A stretch of 64,000 nt of DNA from Neckera pumila (lineage: Eukaryota > Streptophyta > Bryopsida > Hypnales > Neckeraceae). Positions 37,493 to 53,118 of the stretch are shown one piece after another; within the stretch, counting starts at the first letter, position 1, and each line of letters begins with the position of its first letter. The DNA lies in assembly GCA_963969595.1 (NCBI GenBank), contig OZ018409.1:8384520-8448519 (forward strand), in the 5' to 3' direction. Under the pieces are notes generated by a model, which was not told the origin of the DNA, did no database searches, and was given only the letters and a program-made list of their open reading frames with translations. The position numbers and the translations under genes were made by a program.

Positions 37493-38423
37493 CTAACCCC
37501 TAAGGCCCAAGGCCTTTTTTCTGCCAAAAAACACCCAAAACTGCCATTTTTTAGCAAAGAGTGAAGAAAAAATAAAAAATGTTTTTTTTGCTCATCTAAC
37601 TGTAGGATCTTACACCTAACTAGTATAAGAATGTGTGGAAAAAATTTCAGAATTTTTGACCGCATAGATTGCAAGATATCTACGTTTAAAGTGAAAAAAA
37701 CAAGGTTTTCAACACATTGTGGGATCGGATTTTTTGACTTTGAACATTTTTAGCTTAAAATTTTTGCACTATAGAGTTTTGAGCTTTAAATGTTTATATT
37801 GGAGAACTGAGTTGACAATCTACCAAAATAAAATAAAATTCAAAAAGACTTAATTTTCATTATTAAAAAAGTTGTTAAGTAGAATTAGGTACGAGATAGA
37901 AGGAAAATCTAAAATATTAATATATTTTAAATGGAATTAAAATGCACTAATCCCAATGGTGAGATTATTCTAGCAAGTAAACTAAACCATGCCAAAAAAA
38001 AAAATTGAAAAATTTGAAAAATGCATTAAAAAATGAGTCCTACAAGTTATTTTTTTCAAAAAGATGCTCTAACTGCCCGAAAAACAAGAATGTCCATAAC
38101 TTTCTCATAACAAATCCAAATGAAATGAATCAAAGCTTTCCAGATAGACAAAAATATAATCTATGGGAAAAAAAATTCAAAAAAAAAAAATTTATTTTTT
38201 GCAAAATTTTTTTTGCTGCCCGTTCTCCCCTGTTTTGAGCTTATTTGGGCATAACTTTTTTTCCCGGGCATCGATTGAAAAAAAAATTATACTCCCACAA
38301 AGCTTATCAGTTTTTCTATCTTCTAAAAAAGTTTCAAAAAATCAGGACAAAATTTCAGCCCGTAGGTACCTACCCGAAATCCCACTTGTCCGTTGAACGG
38401 ACACTTGGGCCTTTAGGGGCTAA
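37493..38423 (+). mobile_element. piggyBac-type MITE, family A, full length, CTAA duplication
   Basis: Left end CCCCTAAGGCCCAAGGCC at 37497; right end GGGCCTTTAGGGG finishing at 38419. The bases outside are CTAA on both sides (37493-37496 and 38420-38423) instead of TTAA. Body 923 bp, complete relative to the copy at 49549. The subterminal palindrome is present as TGTCCGT TGA ACGGACA. Not coding; short open frames (for example 38005-38238) are by-products. Confidence 0.9.
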
Positions 38424-38424
38424 A

Positions 38425-38536
38425 ACAGTTTCTTCTACATAGGTATATGATAATTGAGTTTGGAGATGTATACAACGTGAAGATGGCAGTTTAGGATCAG
38501 TGGTGCATTTGGAGTGCCCACCTTAGTTACTATTAT
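38425..38536 (+). repeat. Dispersed repeat D2, copy 2
   Basis: Matches the complement of 22272-22380. It lies between the CTAA-flanked MITE and a truncated MITE. Confidence 0.6.
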
Positions 38537-38609
38537 TAGACTTATCAGTGGTGCACCATAAATGGATCCGGGAGTAGATGAAAATTGGGCCAATGGCACA
38601 GGGTCACAC

Positions 38610-38919
38610 TAGTCCAAATGAAATGAATCAAAGCTTCCCAAATAGGCAAAAGTACAATCTATAAGGAAAAAAATTAAAAAAGAAAAATTAAATTTTTTGC
38701 AAAACTTTTTTGCTGCCCGCTCTCCCCTGTTTTGAGCTTATTTGGGCATAACTTTTGTTCCTGGGCACCAATTGAAAAAAAATTTATATTCCCACGAAGC
38801 TTATCAGTTTTTCTATCTTCAAAAAAAGTTTCAAAAAATCACAACAAAAATTCAGCCCGTAGGTACCTGCCCGAAATCCCATTTGTCCCCCGAACGGACA
38901 ATGGTCCTTTAGGGGTTGA
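38610..38919 (+). mobile_element. Family A MITE, right half
   Basis: Starts abruptly inside the family at CCAAATGAAATGAATC and runs to the right end, GGACAATGGTCCTTTAGGGG then TTGA (a decayed TTAA, 38916-38919). The left half is missing. Confidence 0.8.
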
Positions 38920-39361
38920 TTTTCATTTTAGAAATATTAATAATTTCAATATTCCTTCTATCTTGCACCTACTTCTATTTAACAGTTTAGAAAAAAATTA
39001 AAATCAAGTTTTTTTGAATGCTTTTTTTCCTAGACTCTTAATTTAGTTCTCCACTAGAAAGATTTAAAGCTCAAAACTCAATAATGCAAAAAATTAAAGT
39101 TAAGAAGGTTCAAAGTCAAATAATCTAATCTTGCGATGTGCTGAAAAATTTGTATTTTTCACTTTAAACACAAATATCTTGCAATCTATACGGTCACAAA
39201 TCTTGAAATTTTTTCCGCACATTCTCATACTAGTTAGATATATGATCCTACAGTTAGATGTGCAAAGAAAACAAATTTCAGTTTTTTTTACTCTTTGCTA
39301 TAGAAATGACAATTTTGAGTGTTTTTTGGCAGACAAAAGGTCTTGGTCCTTTAGGGGTTAA
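38920..39361 (-). mobile_element. Family A MITE, left half, opposite orientation
   Basis: Begins inside the family (TTTTCATTTTAGAAATATT aligns with TTCCATCTAAAAGATATT) and runs to the left end, GGTCTTGGTCCTTTAGGGG then TTAA at 39358-39361. The family has a TTAA exactly at the junction with the preceding copy, so 38610-38919 was probably inserted into this one before deletion removed the far side. Confidence 0.8.
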
Positions 39362-39679
39362 AAGCACATGAAACTTGAATTTCCACCCCTCTTTACCATC
39401 AACCAACTCTGACATTCTCTCCATACTAAGGGCCACTTCATTTTAGGACTCAATTGTTGAATCAATTCCAAATCCACAAAAATCAACCAATAGAAGTGCT
39501 TATATTCTTCATTCCGCCATCAATTGAGTTTAAAGGCTTTACATTGAAAGCCAACCCAATTTTCTTTTATATTACATGGTCGCTTATGTACCCTTGACCC
39601 AATTTTTCCATTTGGGCCCAACTTGAAGGGACCCTACGTTTGAAATTTTGGCCAACTTCAAACTGGGCCTGGACCCTCA

Positions 39680-39686
39680 TATAAAG
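39680..39686 (+). promoter_or_regulatory. Candidate TATA box of the cysteine protease gene
   Basis: TATAAAG lies 368 bp upstream of the chosen ATG, just after the last MITE and a unique stretch. If used, it predicts a 5' UTR of roughly 330 bases. Confidence 0.45.
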
Positions 39687-40047
39687 TCCCCATGAGAAGA
39701 AGCCCAGACCACTGGTCTGCTCGAAGGTGCGATTAGAGAGGATGGAGTGTTCCTGAACGGGCTCCTACGAACCTACCAACAACTTTCTGGAGGTCAGCAG
39801 GTCGCCAGCAACGCCACCGCACACCGCCTCTTTCGCAGCACTCAGACGGAAGCGCAATTGGGATGAAGGCGTGAAGGGGAGGCATCCCGAAGACGAAGTT
39901 GTAGTGACTGGGAGCAAAACCAGCCAGAGCTCGAGCAATTTGTGGAGTAGCTGCGCCCAGTTTCACACAACAGCATCTGCTTCGTTTGGGACTCACCCTT
40001 CTCGAACTTTGGGTTGCGAAGTGCAAGCCTTCGCTTTGTCTAGGAAA

Positions 40048-43570
<3,523 letters not shown>

Positions 43571-46561
43571 TTGAGCACTTGGGATGCAGCCCCCAGCTCA
43601 AGACTTGATTCTGTTGCGCTGCATTACGGAAGGGCCGCTAATACACAAGTAATTCCCACGACTTGAGCAATCTTTTTCAAGTCAGACGATGAAAGGAAAT
43701 ACTTCTACATGGCACTCAGCACTGCCTCCACATCGCAGATGCGTGTGGGAGGTAGGTACATTGTACATTCTTGTGCATTCCTTCCTTCTCTTTCAAAGTA
43801 ATTGATGTGAGTGGCGGTTTTGTAAGGACTCATTGCGTTCCTTGCTTTAAGGCCTCGCCATCAGGTAATAGTGTTTTTCAAGTTATGGTGTTTATAGGGA
43901 GCTCACAAGCTGTAGCTCGCCAGATCTAGATATGATGACTACCAGTTTTAGTATTCACAGGCTTCGATTGTGAGGAGCAGGTGGTTTCAAACTCGTGTAA
44001 GAATCAAAGGGTGTATCTTTTTGCCAGTTATCTGTATGAAGCATTTCATTGGCAATATGGTGATTTACGAGAGAAGATGGATCATTGTTATGCTTATTTA
44101 TTTAGGAGACTTCATTTGACTTCCAGTCCAGCGTACTCACGCAGCATTCCGGTAATGGTAACAAGGACACTGATGTTGGCAACTCGGGATACTAGGGTAC
44201 TGATCCCGTCTTCCATACGGCCCCCTGTTACCTACAGCAACTCATCTGTTCATTCACACTTGGCGTTGGTTTACACTTGAGTCTTGGGCCCAGCTAAGAA
44301 AATCGACTATTCTGAGTAATCGACAACTCTGAGCTCTCATTAGAATGTGGTAGCCTACAATCACCCTCAATCTAAATGGGGTGTTTTGCAACATAATTCA
44401 AAGCTGCATAAGTAACCAGACATGGTAACAATAAACATGTCTGAACTGATCAGACAACAGTCTTTCCGGAGCATCACACATATCTTCCTAATATTACACT
44501 GCTATAAATATATTTTCCCTAAAAAATCAAGCATTTCCTCAGTTTCTGTCAAATTTTCATCTTCTGCATTACTACACTAGATCCCTGCAATTGACCACAG
44601 CAGCAACTGGTGGTGACCCGCTTTGAGGCGATTACAGCAACGATTACAGTAACGGTGCCGTGGCCACCCACGACTCTGCACCAACCACCCGTTAAAACTA
44701 TCATTATCCACCTACCACAATACGCATATGCTAAGGTCATAGACAAAATTGACCAAGTTAGTATGAGTGTAAAATTTCCTCTATAAAGGTCCTCATTGTT
44801 AAGCTCTATAAAGGCCCTCCATTGTTAAGCAAATGTGAGCATAATATAAGCAACGGCAAAACTTGTACTGGAAAAGGGTGCTAGTGGGTCAATTTGCTAG
44901 TGGGTCAATTTGCTAGTGGTCCCAAAATGTTCTTGCTGTTGTTTTTAATTTTTTGTCCCAAAATTAATGATCTTGTTGCACTTTGTGACATGTAAATTGG
45001 TCATATTGGACTTCTGATTGCTATTTGGAACGAACAAAACAACTCCAAGCAGTAGTTCCTCCTCCCTCCTTATAATCAACAATCAAAAGACTAATGAAAT
45101 GACTGAAGGTATCAATCAACATTGTTTGTTCTTCTTTTTTACATCTCTTTGAATATTGCCTAATTGAATAAGATGAAGCTCTAGAGGTAGAATAGAGGTT
45201 CATACATGGTCTTGGGCCCATATTACATGGCCACAAAATGGTGACCTTACACGTTCACACTCAACAATAAAGTGCCCACCAGTGCTCCTTAAAAATGCCA
45301 AAAAAATTCCACTTTTCAATACTCTTAAACTACACTTTGAAAAGAGCTCTAAAACTCAAAGTTTCGAGGATGCTAGAAGTGCACCAAACCCTACTCATAG
45401 CTGAAAACTGTTCTAAAATCTTATTTCTAGCCTTAATCTGGATCATTTTGTCCTATAGGAAGATCATTTTGGGACGGAGGTAGTGTTTTTAACACCTATT
45501 TGGCGCACTTTTATAAAGAAATTGAGCTTATGTGAGAATGAATGATAGATTTGCAAAGTGTTACTTATTCCATGAGTTCTCCCATTTGCTTACCTTGCTT
45601 TCCTTAACCATCAATTGTCTTTTTTAGAAGTCGATATTTTGGAGTTGTTGATAATGGGTTTGCTTGATGTATAGGAGATCCTAATATCATTTTTTGGCAT
45701 TCTGTTCAAATGAGTTTTAATAAATCTATCTATTTTGGGGTCAAAGTGCTCTACTACTTCAACATGCATTTTTTCTAGTACTCGCAAAGAACCAATATCC
45801 CTTTAGCTAGACAATCATGAACAAAATTTTCCAAAAATAAGATATTTGATACTAAAACAAACTTGATACTTGATAGAGACATCCACGCTAACCAAAATAC
45901 TAATAAAAAGAATTTTTGTAAGATTCTATATAAACTTCAAATTACTGTCAATATCAAAATATGGTGCCTTGGACATATAGGGGTAATTCACCCATACATT
46001 TATCTCCTGTAAAGATCATCATATTCTAAAGACAATATAAAGGCACCATTTTTTTTATATCATTTGACCTTCTATAGTTTAACCTCCCCAAGATTGCTCA
46101 ACTTTGAAGGTCAAATTTCTAAATCCAATGTCCAATTGAAGACCCTCATGTTTAACACATGTTCTTGCTAGATTTGCACTCACACTTTTTAACAGCATTT
46201 AGATTTGTGTTCTGGTTGGTATAACAACAAGCACCTTGAAATATGAGTGGGCTAAAAAAAACGATTTTCATCCATCCATCCATGCATCACTTATGTGCTT
46301 TCATTCATACTTCAAACCAACTTCATCCAAAATTTGATAAACCTTCAATTTCTTGGAGATGTTTTTAAGGATTTCATCCACATTGTACCCCTTTTTTAAA
46401 TTGTAAGGTAGACTAGCCCATTTCCACCATTTGCCTATTTCCGCCATCCTATTTTTAGTCCCCTTTTTGTCACAACACTCATCCAAATCTATTCACTTTC
46501 TTGACAAATCAGAGCATTAATGTCACAAAGGATAACGTATCAATCTTTCATTGGTCCATAC
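43571..46561. other. 3' flank of the protease gene and intergenic
   Basis: 43571-44000 should contain the protease 3' UTR; no clear polyadenylation signal was chosen. A short tandem of CTAGTGGGTCAATTTG lies at 44880-44920. An end resembling plant mariner/Stowaway MITEs (CATTTTGGGACGGAGGTA) lies at about 45464-45481. A family C-like end lies at 45965-45986. No other gene is visible. Confidence 0.4.
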
Positions 46562-47272
46562 TTAATCCCTAAAGGACCAACCTGCTATTTTTAGCAACAT
46601 AGAGATTTTGGGCAGATATATATGATTAGAAATTGGATATTTTAGGCTAAAATTTTGATAGAAGGTGGGGACAAGGAATATCTTTCATGTGCACTAAATT
46701 TCATGACATTTTGAAATATGAGTCAAAAGTTTTGGCCTAATATGTAGTTTGTTTCTCAACTCGAGCAGTCTATGCAGATAAAAAAAATTGTTTTTTTCGA
46801 AATTAAATATTTGAAATTGGTTTATATGATTTATAAATACATAGAAAGCTTTGAATCATTTCATTTCAATCAATGAGTCAAAAGTTATGAGGAGTTTTCG
46901 TTTCAGGCAGTTACGGGACCTCTGTTCTAAAATAAACTTTGAAGTCCTTTATCTTACTCAATTTTCAATATTTTTTGAAAAAAAATAAAATCTTAGGATG
47001 TAGATTGTTTATTACAACATTGCAACCATTGGACTTGACATTTCATAGAAAAGTGAGCTTGCGAAGTATAGCTGCCTTGTTTTTTGCAGGGCCAAAAAAA
47101 GGATTTCAATGACTTTGAATGCTTATATCTCGCAATCCACATGGTGGAAAATTCTGAAATTTTGACAAAGTGTTCTCAACTTTGTTTTTTTCAAAAATTT
47201 GGTACTTATACTAAAAATGGCAATTTTTGAGAGTTTTTGGTGAAAAGATAGTCGTGGAACTTTAGGGGTTAA
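46562..47272 (+). mobile_element. piggyBac-type MITE, family B, 711 bp
   Basis: Starts TTAATCCCTAAAGGACC at 46562 and ends GGAACTTTAGGGG then TTAA at 47269-47272. It shares with the copy at 48469 the ATTTTGGGCAG start, a TTTGAAGTCCTTTATYTYAC stretch, a TATTACAACATTGCAACCATTGG-like stretch and the TTTTTGGTGAAAA end. Shorter than that copy through an internal deletion. Non-coding. Confidence 0.8.
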
Positions 47273-48438
47273 GTGCTAATAGATACATGGAAGGGTGGTT
47301 ATGGGTTGCTAATATGGTGTTTATGACTCCACTCTATGGGCGGTTTTGTAATTTCAGGGTTGAACACTTCAAAAATTCACAAGAATTACATGTTGATCGA
47401 AAAATTACAATTCCACTTGGGTTTGATTCCTAAAACAAGCGCACATTTGAAAAATATGTATAAGGTAGAGCCACCCATTCCCGACCAGTGACCCATTCCC
47501 AACCTATAGATGCACATATTTTTGACCAAGCTCAGAATTTCTTTTTTTTTCCTTTTCAAGGTTGGAACTAATAAATACATGACATATGTCCCAAGTTGTG
47601 AGAAAGAAAGTAGAAAATAATGATTAGGAAAAAATTTATTGAATGATCGGCATTGGAAGAGTCTAAAGGTTGGCTATGGATCTAGAGCACTTTTTGCCTC
47701 CCAAAATTCATAGTAATTTCAGTTCAAGCGATAAAATTACCAAATTTTTGCAATCCTTGTCATTTCTATCGATGTACCTCTGAAAAATATTTGTTTTGCC
47801 TTCACTACTCTAGATCATGTTAGAATTCCTCATTTGGTCGGTTACAGGTGGCTCTACCTTACATCTTTAAATTGACCCCAAGATACTCAGATTGCAAATC
47901 GGGCTTGTCTACCTTAGTGTGTAGTGGGAAACAGTACAAGTTCGGTAAACTTTTGACCAAAATCCGCCAAAAAATCAAATTGAATGCTCCCACTCTGCCT
48001 GCCAGGCATTTGGGAAGCGTTTGAGTTTTACCGACTGTTTTTCTTCAATTCCCAAATTGAACCGATTTTTCAAGTACAAATTGAAGTCCGGTGATTTTCT
48101 CTGTTTTTTACTCAAACTATAAATTTATAGATTTTTTCACCACTATTTCTGCTGATGTTTTCAAACTGCAACCGTCTTTTTTCCTAATTTCATCGGCTAA
48201 CTTTGAACTAGCCACCCGTTCTTCCCAAACATAGAGCCGTCTTCCACTGAAGCTCCCTATTTGACACTCCCTGATAGTACCTAAAAATTTGATGATTGTC
48301 TGGTAGGTCATAACTCACAAGGTAAACTGGAAGAGTGTGGAAACTCAGACACTTAGGGACAGCTTTTATGTGAGCTTAGTGGGCAGAAGAAGCAACTAAA
48401 AGATAAGAATTGTTCCACTGATAATTGTTCCACTGATA
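47273..48438. other. Intergenic, no gene seen
   Basis: AT-rich with scattered less AT-rich patches. A 16-bp tandem pair (AATTGTTCCACTGAT) lies at 48407-48438. Short open frames are unrecognisable. Confidence 0.4.
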
Positions 48439-48468
48439 AAGAAGTTGGAAGTGGTTCTAAAGAAACAT

Positions 48469-49414
48469 TTAACCCCTAAAGCATTGAACATGCTTTTTTG
48501 AGAACATAGCTATTTTGGGCAGCTCACTACAAGCGGAGATTTTATTTTCTTTCTTTGAAATTTTCATACAAGATTCTCCCAAAGAGTAGCTTTAAGGCCC
48601 AACAATTTTCATAACTTTTGATTATATGGGTAAAAAATTATTGCATGATAAGTGATTTTCAATGCTCGGCGAGCAGCCCGAGCAGCAAAAAAAAAATTCT
48701 TTAAAAATCATTTCAAAAAAAAAAAAAAAAAATTGAAATTGTTTCTTTGGATTTATATATACGCGGGAAGCTTTGAACCATTCCATTTTGATCTATGAGT
48801 CAAAAGTTATGAGGATTCTTAGTTTGAGGGTAGTTATGGAATCTCTACTCTAAAATAAACTTTGAAGTCCTTTATTTCACTCAATTTTCAATATTTTTGA
48901 AAAAAACAAAAAACATTGGGTGTAGATAGGTTATTACAACATTATAACCATTAGGATTGGCATTTTGTAATTCTATGATTAAATTCTTAACAATTTAGTG
49001 TTTTGAATCATTCTCTACTTCTTTCTATTTACTATTTTTTTCCTATATGTTGTACAAATCCAAACGGTCTGAAATTTTTCAAGCATATAGCCAACTTGAC
49101 TTCAAAAATGAATCCAAAGAGTAACCACCGTTTTGGACATTTTTTCATATAAATGTGACCTTGTGAAGTGCAGCTGCCCGGATTTTCGCAGGGACAAAAA
49201 AAGGATTTTTCTCAATTCAAACACTAATATCTTGCAATCCACACGTTTGGAAAATTCTGAAATTTTTTCCACATCTTCTCAAACAATATTACTACAAGAT
49301 CCTATGGTTACATGTGTCCAAAATTTTTTTTTTCTAAAATTTGATACTTGTATTAGAAATGGTAGTTTTAGAACGTTTTTGGTGAAAACATAGTCAAAAA
49401 CCTTTAGGGGTTAA
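48469..49414 (+). mobile_element. piggyBac-type MITE, family B, full length, intact TTAA
   Basis: Body 48473-49410 (938 bp), CCCCTAAAGCATTGAAC ... AAAAACCTTTAGGGG, flanked by TTAA at 48469-48472 and 49411-49414. The opposite arm of the host inverted repeat (around 50500) shows the same sequence with a single TTAA, so the duplication is proven in place. No transposase. Confidence 0.93.
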
Positions 49415-49548
49415 GAGTGGAAAAGTTTGAATCACTCCATTCTGTTTAATGAGGTGAGAGTTATTAGGAATTCTTGTTTATGGGTAGGTATAGAGTCTCT
49501 GGATTCCAAACTACCCACAAATTGGAATTCTTAATAACTCTCACCTCA

Positions 49549-50472
49549 TTAACCCCTAAAAGCCCGTTGTCCCTTTGGGGGACAAATGCGTTTTTGGACA
49601 GGTACCTACAGGATAAAATTTTCTCCTAATTTTTTGAAACTTTTTTGGGAGGTAGAAAAACTGATTAGCTTCATGTGAATATAATTTTTTTCACAATCGG
49701 TGCCCAAGAACAAAAGTTATGACCAAATAAGCTCAAAACAGGGAACAGTAGGCAGCAAAAAGAATTTGCACTTTTTTTTTTTTTTTTTTAGTATTTTTTT
49801 CTCATAGATTATATTTTTTTCTATTTAAAAATATTTGATTCATTTCATTTGGATTTGTTATGAGAAAGTTATGGACATTCTTGTTTTTCGGGCAGTTAGA
49901 GCATCTTTTTGAAAAAAATAACTTGTAGGATTCATTTCTAAATGCAGTTTTTCAAATTTTTCAAAATTTTTTTTTGCATGGTTAAGTTTACTTGCTAGAA
50001 CAATCTGACCATTGGGATTAGTGCATTTTAATTCCATCTAAAACATATGAATATTTTAGATTTTCCTTCTATCTCGTACCTACTTCTACTTAACAATTTT
50101 TTCAATAATGAAAATTAAGTTTTTGAATTTTTTTTTTTTGGATAGATTGTCAACTCAATTCTCCACTATAAAAATTTAAAGCTCAAAACTCTATAGTGTA
50201 AAAATTTTATGTTAAAAATGTTCAAAGTCAAAAAATCCAGTCCCACAATGTGCTAAAAAATTTGTTTTTTTCACTTTAAATGTAGATATCTTGCAATTTG
50301 TGCTGTCAAAAATTCTGAAATTTTTTCTACACATTTCATACTAGTTAGGTGTAAGATCCTATGGTTAGATGTGCAAAAAAAATATTTTTAATTTTTTTTC
50401 ACTCTTTGCTAAAAAAATGACAAATTTGGGTGTTTTTTGGCAGAAAAAAGGCCTTGGGCCTTTAGGGGTTAA
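49549..50472 (-). mobile_element. piggyBac-type MITE, family A, full length, intact TTAA
   Basis: Body 49553-50468 (916 bp), from CCCCTAAAAGCCCGTTGTCC (right end) to GGGCCTTTAGGGG (left end), flanked by TTAA at 49549-49552 and 50469-50472. The empty site is in the opposite arm of the host inverted repeat at about 49446-49460. The best-preserved family A copy in the window and a good reference for it. Confidence 0.93.
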
Positions 50473-50539
50473 ACAAAATGGAGTGATTTAAACTTTTCCA
50501 CTCTTAAATGTTTCTTTAGAACCACTTCCAACTTTTTTA

Positions 50540-50914
50540 TTTTCGAAAAAGTGATTTTTGAAGGGGGGTTTTAAGCTGCCCGGGCTACCCGTTGAATGCG
50601 GAAAATTACATAACATGCAGTAACTTTTTAAGTGGTTTTTAAAGAATTAACATGGCATGTCAACTTCGGACATGACTTTGTTAAAGAGTATGACTTTGTT
50701 AATGAATAGCATGGCATGTCAACTTCGGATAGCCCTATAATGGGTTGAATTTTTCTCTAATGAAAGTTATGAAAATTATTGGACCTTAAAGCTACTCCTC
50801 GGACACATGTTTTGTGAAATTTTTAAAGAAGAAAAAATAAAAACTCCGTTCGTAGTGAGCTGCCCAAAATTGCTATGTTGCCAAAAAAACGGCATGTGGT
50901 CCTTTAGGGGTTAA
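50540..50914 (-). mobile_element. Family B MITE, truncated
   Basis: Ends GGTCCTTTAGGGG then TTAA at 50911-50914, preceded by GAGCTGCCCAAAATTGCTATG, the family B end sequence. It is truncated at the left where the fold-back stops. It contains a direct repeat, CATGGCATGTCAACTTCGGA, at 50651-50670 and 50708-50727. Confidence 0.7.
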
Positions 50915-51624
50915 GAAGTCTTTTCCCACTCACTAATTTATAAGATCATGGAGATAGATTGGATAATGATAACAAATTTTAAATTCATCATAGAATTCTT
51001 GTCCTAATTAATGAGTTGAAAAGGCTTTTCCCACCCAAATTTTTGCATTATGAAGCGGCCCCTTTTGGGGATGAATTTTTTCCTAATGTATTGCTTTTTG
51101 GAGAACGATCAATGGTGCATTTTATGACTGTACACAAATTAGCACATCAACTCTTGAAGTATGTAAATGTCTTCCACCCATTGACTAATGGGGGTGCAAT
51201 GGTTGCATTCTAGGTTTGATCCAAGAATACTAAACATTATTTAGTGTAGGTATTTGGAATGAAAAGTCAAAAAGGGAAGGACACCCATTTTATTGGCCTA
51301 CCTTACTCATAACATTCAATAGCAGTCACTGCAACTGCCTACATCGGACGGAATGATGTGGAATACACCACATCATTTCATCCGAAGGATGAAATGGTGT
51401 GGTATATTCCACACCAAATCAGTAACTATAAGGACATTTGGCGAAACTTGTCAGAACTCAGCAAGGTGCTTGAGTCAGTTACAAGGTTGCATCTGCACAT
51501 TGGGGTTAACAACAAATTAAATACTTTGAAATAAAATTGTAAATAAAATAGCAAACTTATTCAAAATGGCAATCAATTTATAGAGATCAACTATTTCAAT
51601 GCTTGAATTCCATCACTTTGATGT
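50915..51624. other. Intergenic with a small hairpin
   Basis: A less AT-rich patch at 51000-51220 has a 65-codon plus-strand frame that I do not recognise. A 30-bp stem hairpin lies at 51354-51416. Nothing else identifiable. Confidence 0.4.
51354..51416. repeat. Hairpin with 30-bp arms
   Basis: TGATGTGGAATACACCACAT... (51354-51383) pairs with 51387-51416 across a 3-base spacer, with a few mismatches. Each arm is itself partly palindromic (ATGATGTGG...CCACATCAT). Confidence 0.8.
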
Positions 51625-52285
51625 AATTGTCATTTATGTTTTGTGTTTTCAAGTGAAAAGACAACTCTACCATATATACATGGAGTGGTAGAAGGTAGAA
51701 CAACCCATATAGGATAAATAAATTTGAATTAGAAGTTTTTCAAGCACTCATAGTTAAGTCAAAAACAAACAATTGTGTTAAAAGTAGAATTTTAGACCTC
51801 ATTTAGGCATAGTAAAATAACTTTCTCAAAAAACTTTGAACTAAAAAGTTGATAAATAAAGATAAGTTTCACCTCCAAACATCCGTTTGGCATTTTGAAT
51901 CTCCAATCAAAAGTTATGGACAAATTTTAGAGAGGATTTTTAAAAATGTTAAAGAAAATGTCCATTCCAACCCCTCTCAAATTTGTCTATAACTTTTGAT
52001 TGGAGATTCAAAATGCCAAATGGATTTTTGAAGGTGAAACTTATCTTCATTTACCAACCTTTTTTTAGTTCAAAGTGTTTTGAGAAAAGTTATTTTACTA
52101 TGCCAAAATGAGGCTTGGAATTCTACTTTTAACACAATTATTTGTTTTTGACTTAACTATGAGTGCTTGAAAAAATACAAATTCGAATTTATTTATCCCA
52201 CATGGGTTGTTCTATCTCCTACCCCCCCCTCCCATGTGTATATAGAGTTGTCTTTTTACTTGAAAATCCAAAATATGTTATTGAT
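51625..52285. repeat. Long fold-back, about 320-bp arms
   Basis: The two halves are inverted copies around a centre near 51955. Outer matches are TTTTCAAGTGAAAAGACAACTC with its complement; inner matches are TTTGAATCTCCAATCAAAAG with CTTTTGATTGGAGATTCAAA. Mismatches are scattered. The inner part is related to the fold-back at 9375-9721 (shared CATTTAGGCATAG, GTTATGGACAAA, AAAGAAAATGTCC). No target duplication identified; no coding. Confidence 0.88.
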
Positions 52286-53118
52286 GACAAATGGTTGTAA
52301 TTCATTATTCATTGGATTCTTTGCCAACATATTTTTCTACAAATATTTTTTGATTTGTATGCTTGGTCCTAAAATTAACAAAGAAAATGAAACAAAACAT
52401 AATGTATTGCCACTATCCCAGTACCTAAGCTTACATTAATTATTTGAGGATGAATTTTGTGGATGAGGACTCCAGGGAAGGAAAGGCAGCCTCTTTGAAG
52501 GCTACTAAATGTTATGTAGGAAACAACTCTAAAATAGTCTTCAAATGTCTTCAAATCCCCTTCAATGGTTTATTGTTTTTAATATGAGAATTTTGAGATA
52601 TCAAGGCAATCAAAGAGATTAAACTTGCTTGCATTGAATTTATGTTTGGTAATGGTAAACTAAATTAGGGCATAAAGATGCTAAAGTGACTCGGTTGGCA
52701 CTTATATGTTGTTATTGATAACCTAATATGCTTTGCCATTTTAGTGTGTGTCTCTCAATCCATGCATGAGAAAAAGTGATAGAGGTATTATTCAAATTTG
52801 GTAACTAAATCTACAATGTAGGATGGATTTTGGTAAGATTTATAACCTTTTTTTGACCTTTACAGGCAAGAAAAAAATAAAATCTAGAAAAAATAAAAGA
52901 TCTTGGCATTCATTTTCATTTACATTGGGTTTGAAGAAAGGTTGAGATGGATTGGTTAAGTGCTTGAGATGGATAGGTTAATTTAGAAGTATTTGCTAAA
53001 AAAATTTGTGGTTCATAACTTTCTACTTATAAGCGTTTGATCATATTATAATGGACTTTGGAGGGTGTAAGTTGACCAATAGACATCATTGAATTCACAT
53101 TTGTCAATACAAAACCCC
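52286..53118. other. AT-rich intergenic, nothing recognised
   Basis: No exon, terminal repeat or tandem array seen. Confidence 0.4.

Larger units (their letters stand above)
48439..50535. repeat. Fold-back host element split by two TTAA MITEs
   Basis: Removing the MITEs at 48469-49414 and 49549-50472 leaves about 230 bp forming an inverted repeat. The left arm is 48439-48472 plus 49411 to about 49460; the right arm is about 49515-49552 plus 50469-50535. Matches include GTTGGAAGTGGTTCTAAAG with its complement, GAGTGGAAAAGTTT with AAACTTTTCCACTC, and TTAATGAGGTGAGAGTTATT with AATAACTCTCACCTCATTAA. Each arm carries one MITE at a different TTAA, and the other arm shows the empty site. Confidence 0.9.

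Noticed and set aside
39871..40047. 59-codon N-terminal extension of the protease
   Set aside because: In frame with the gene, but it would bury the signal peptide; the ATG at 40048 is the better start.
49501..49552. 49415-49552 as an independent short palindrome
   Set aside because: It is the centre of the larger fold-back that was split by the two MITEs.
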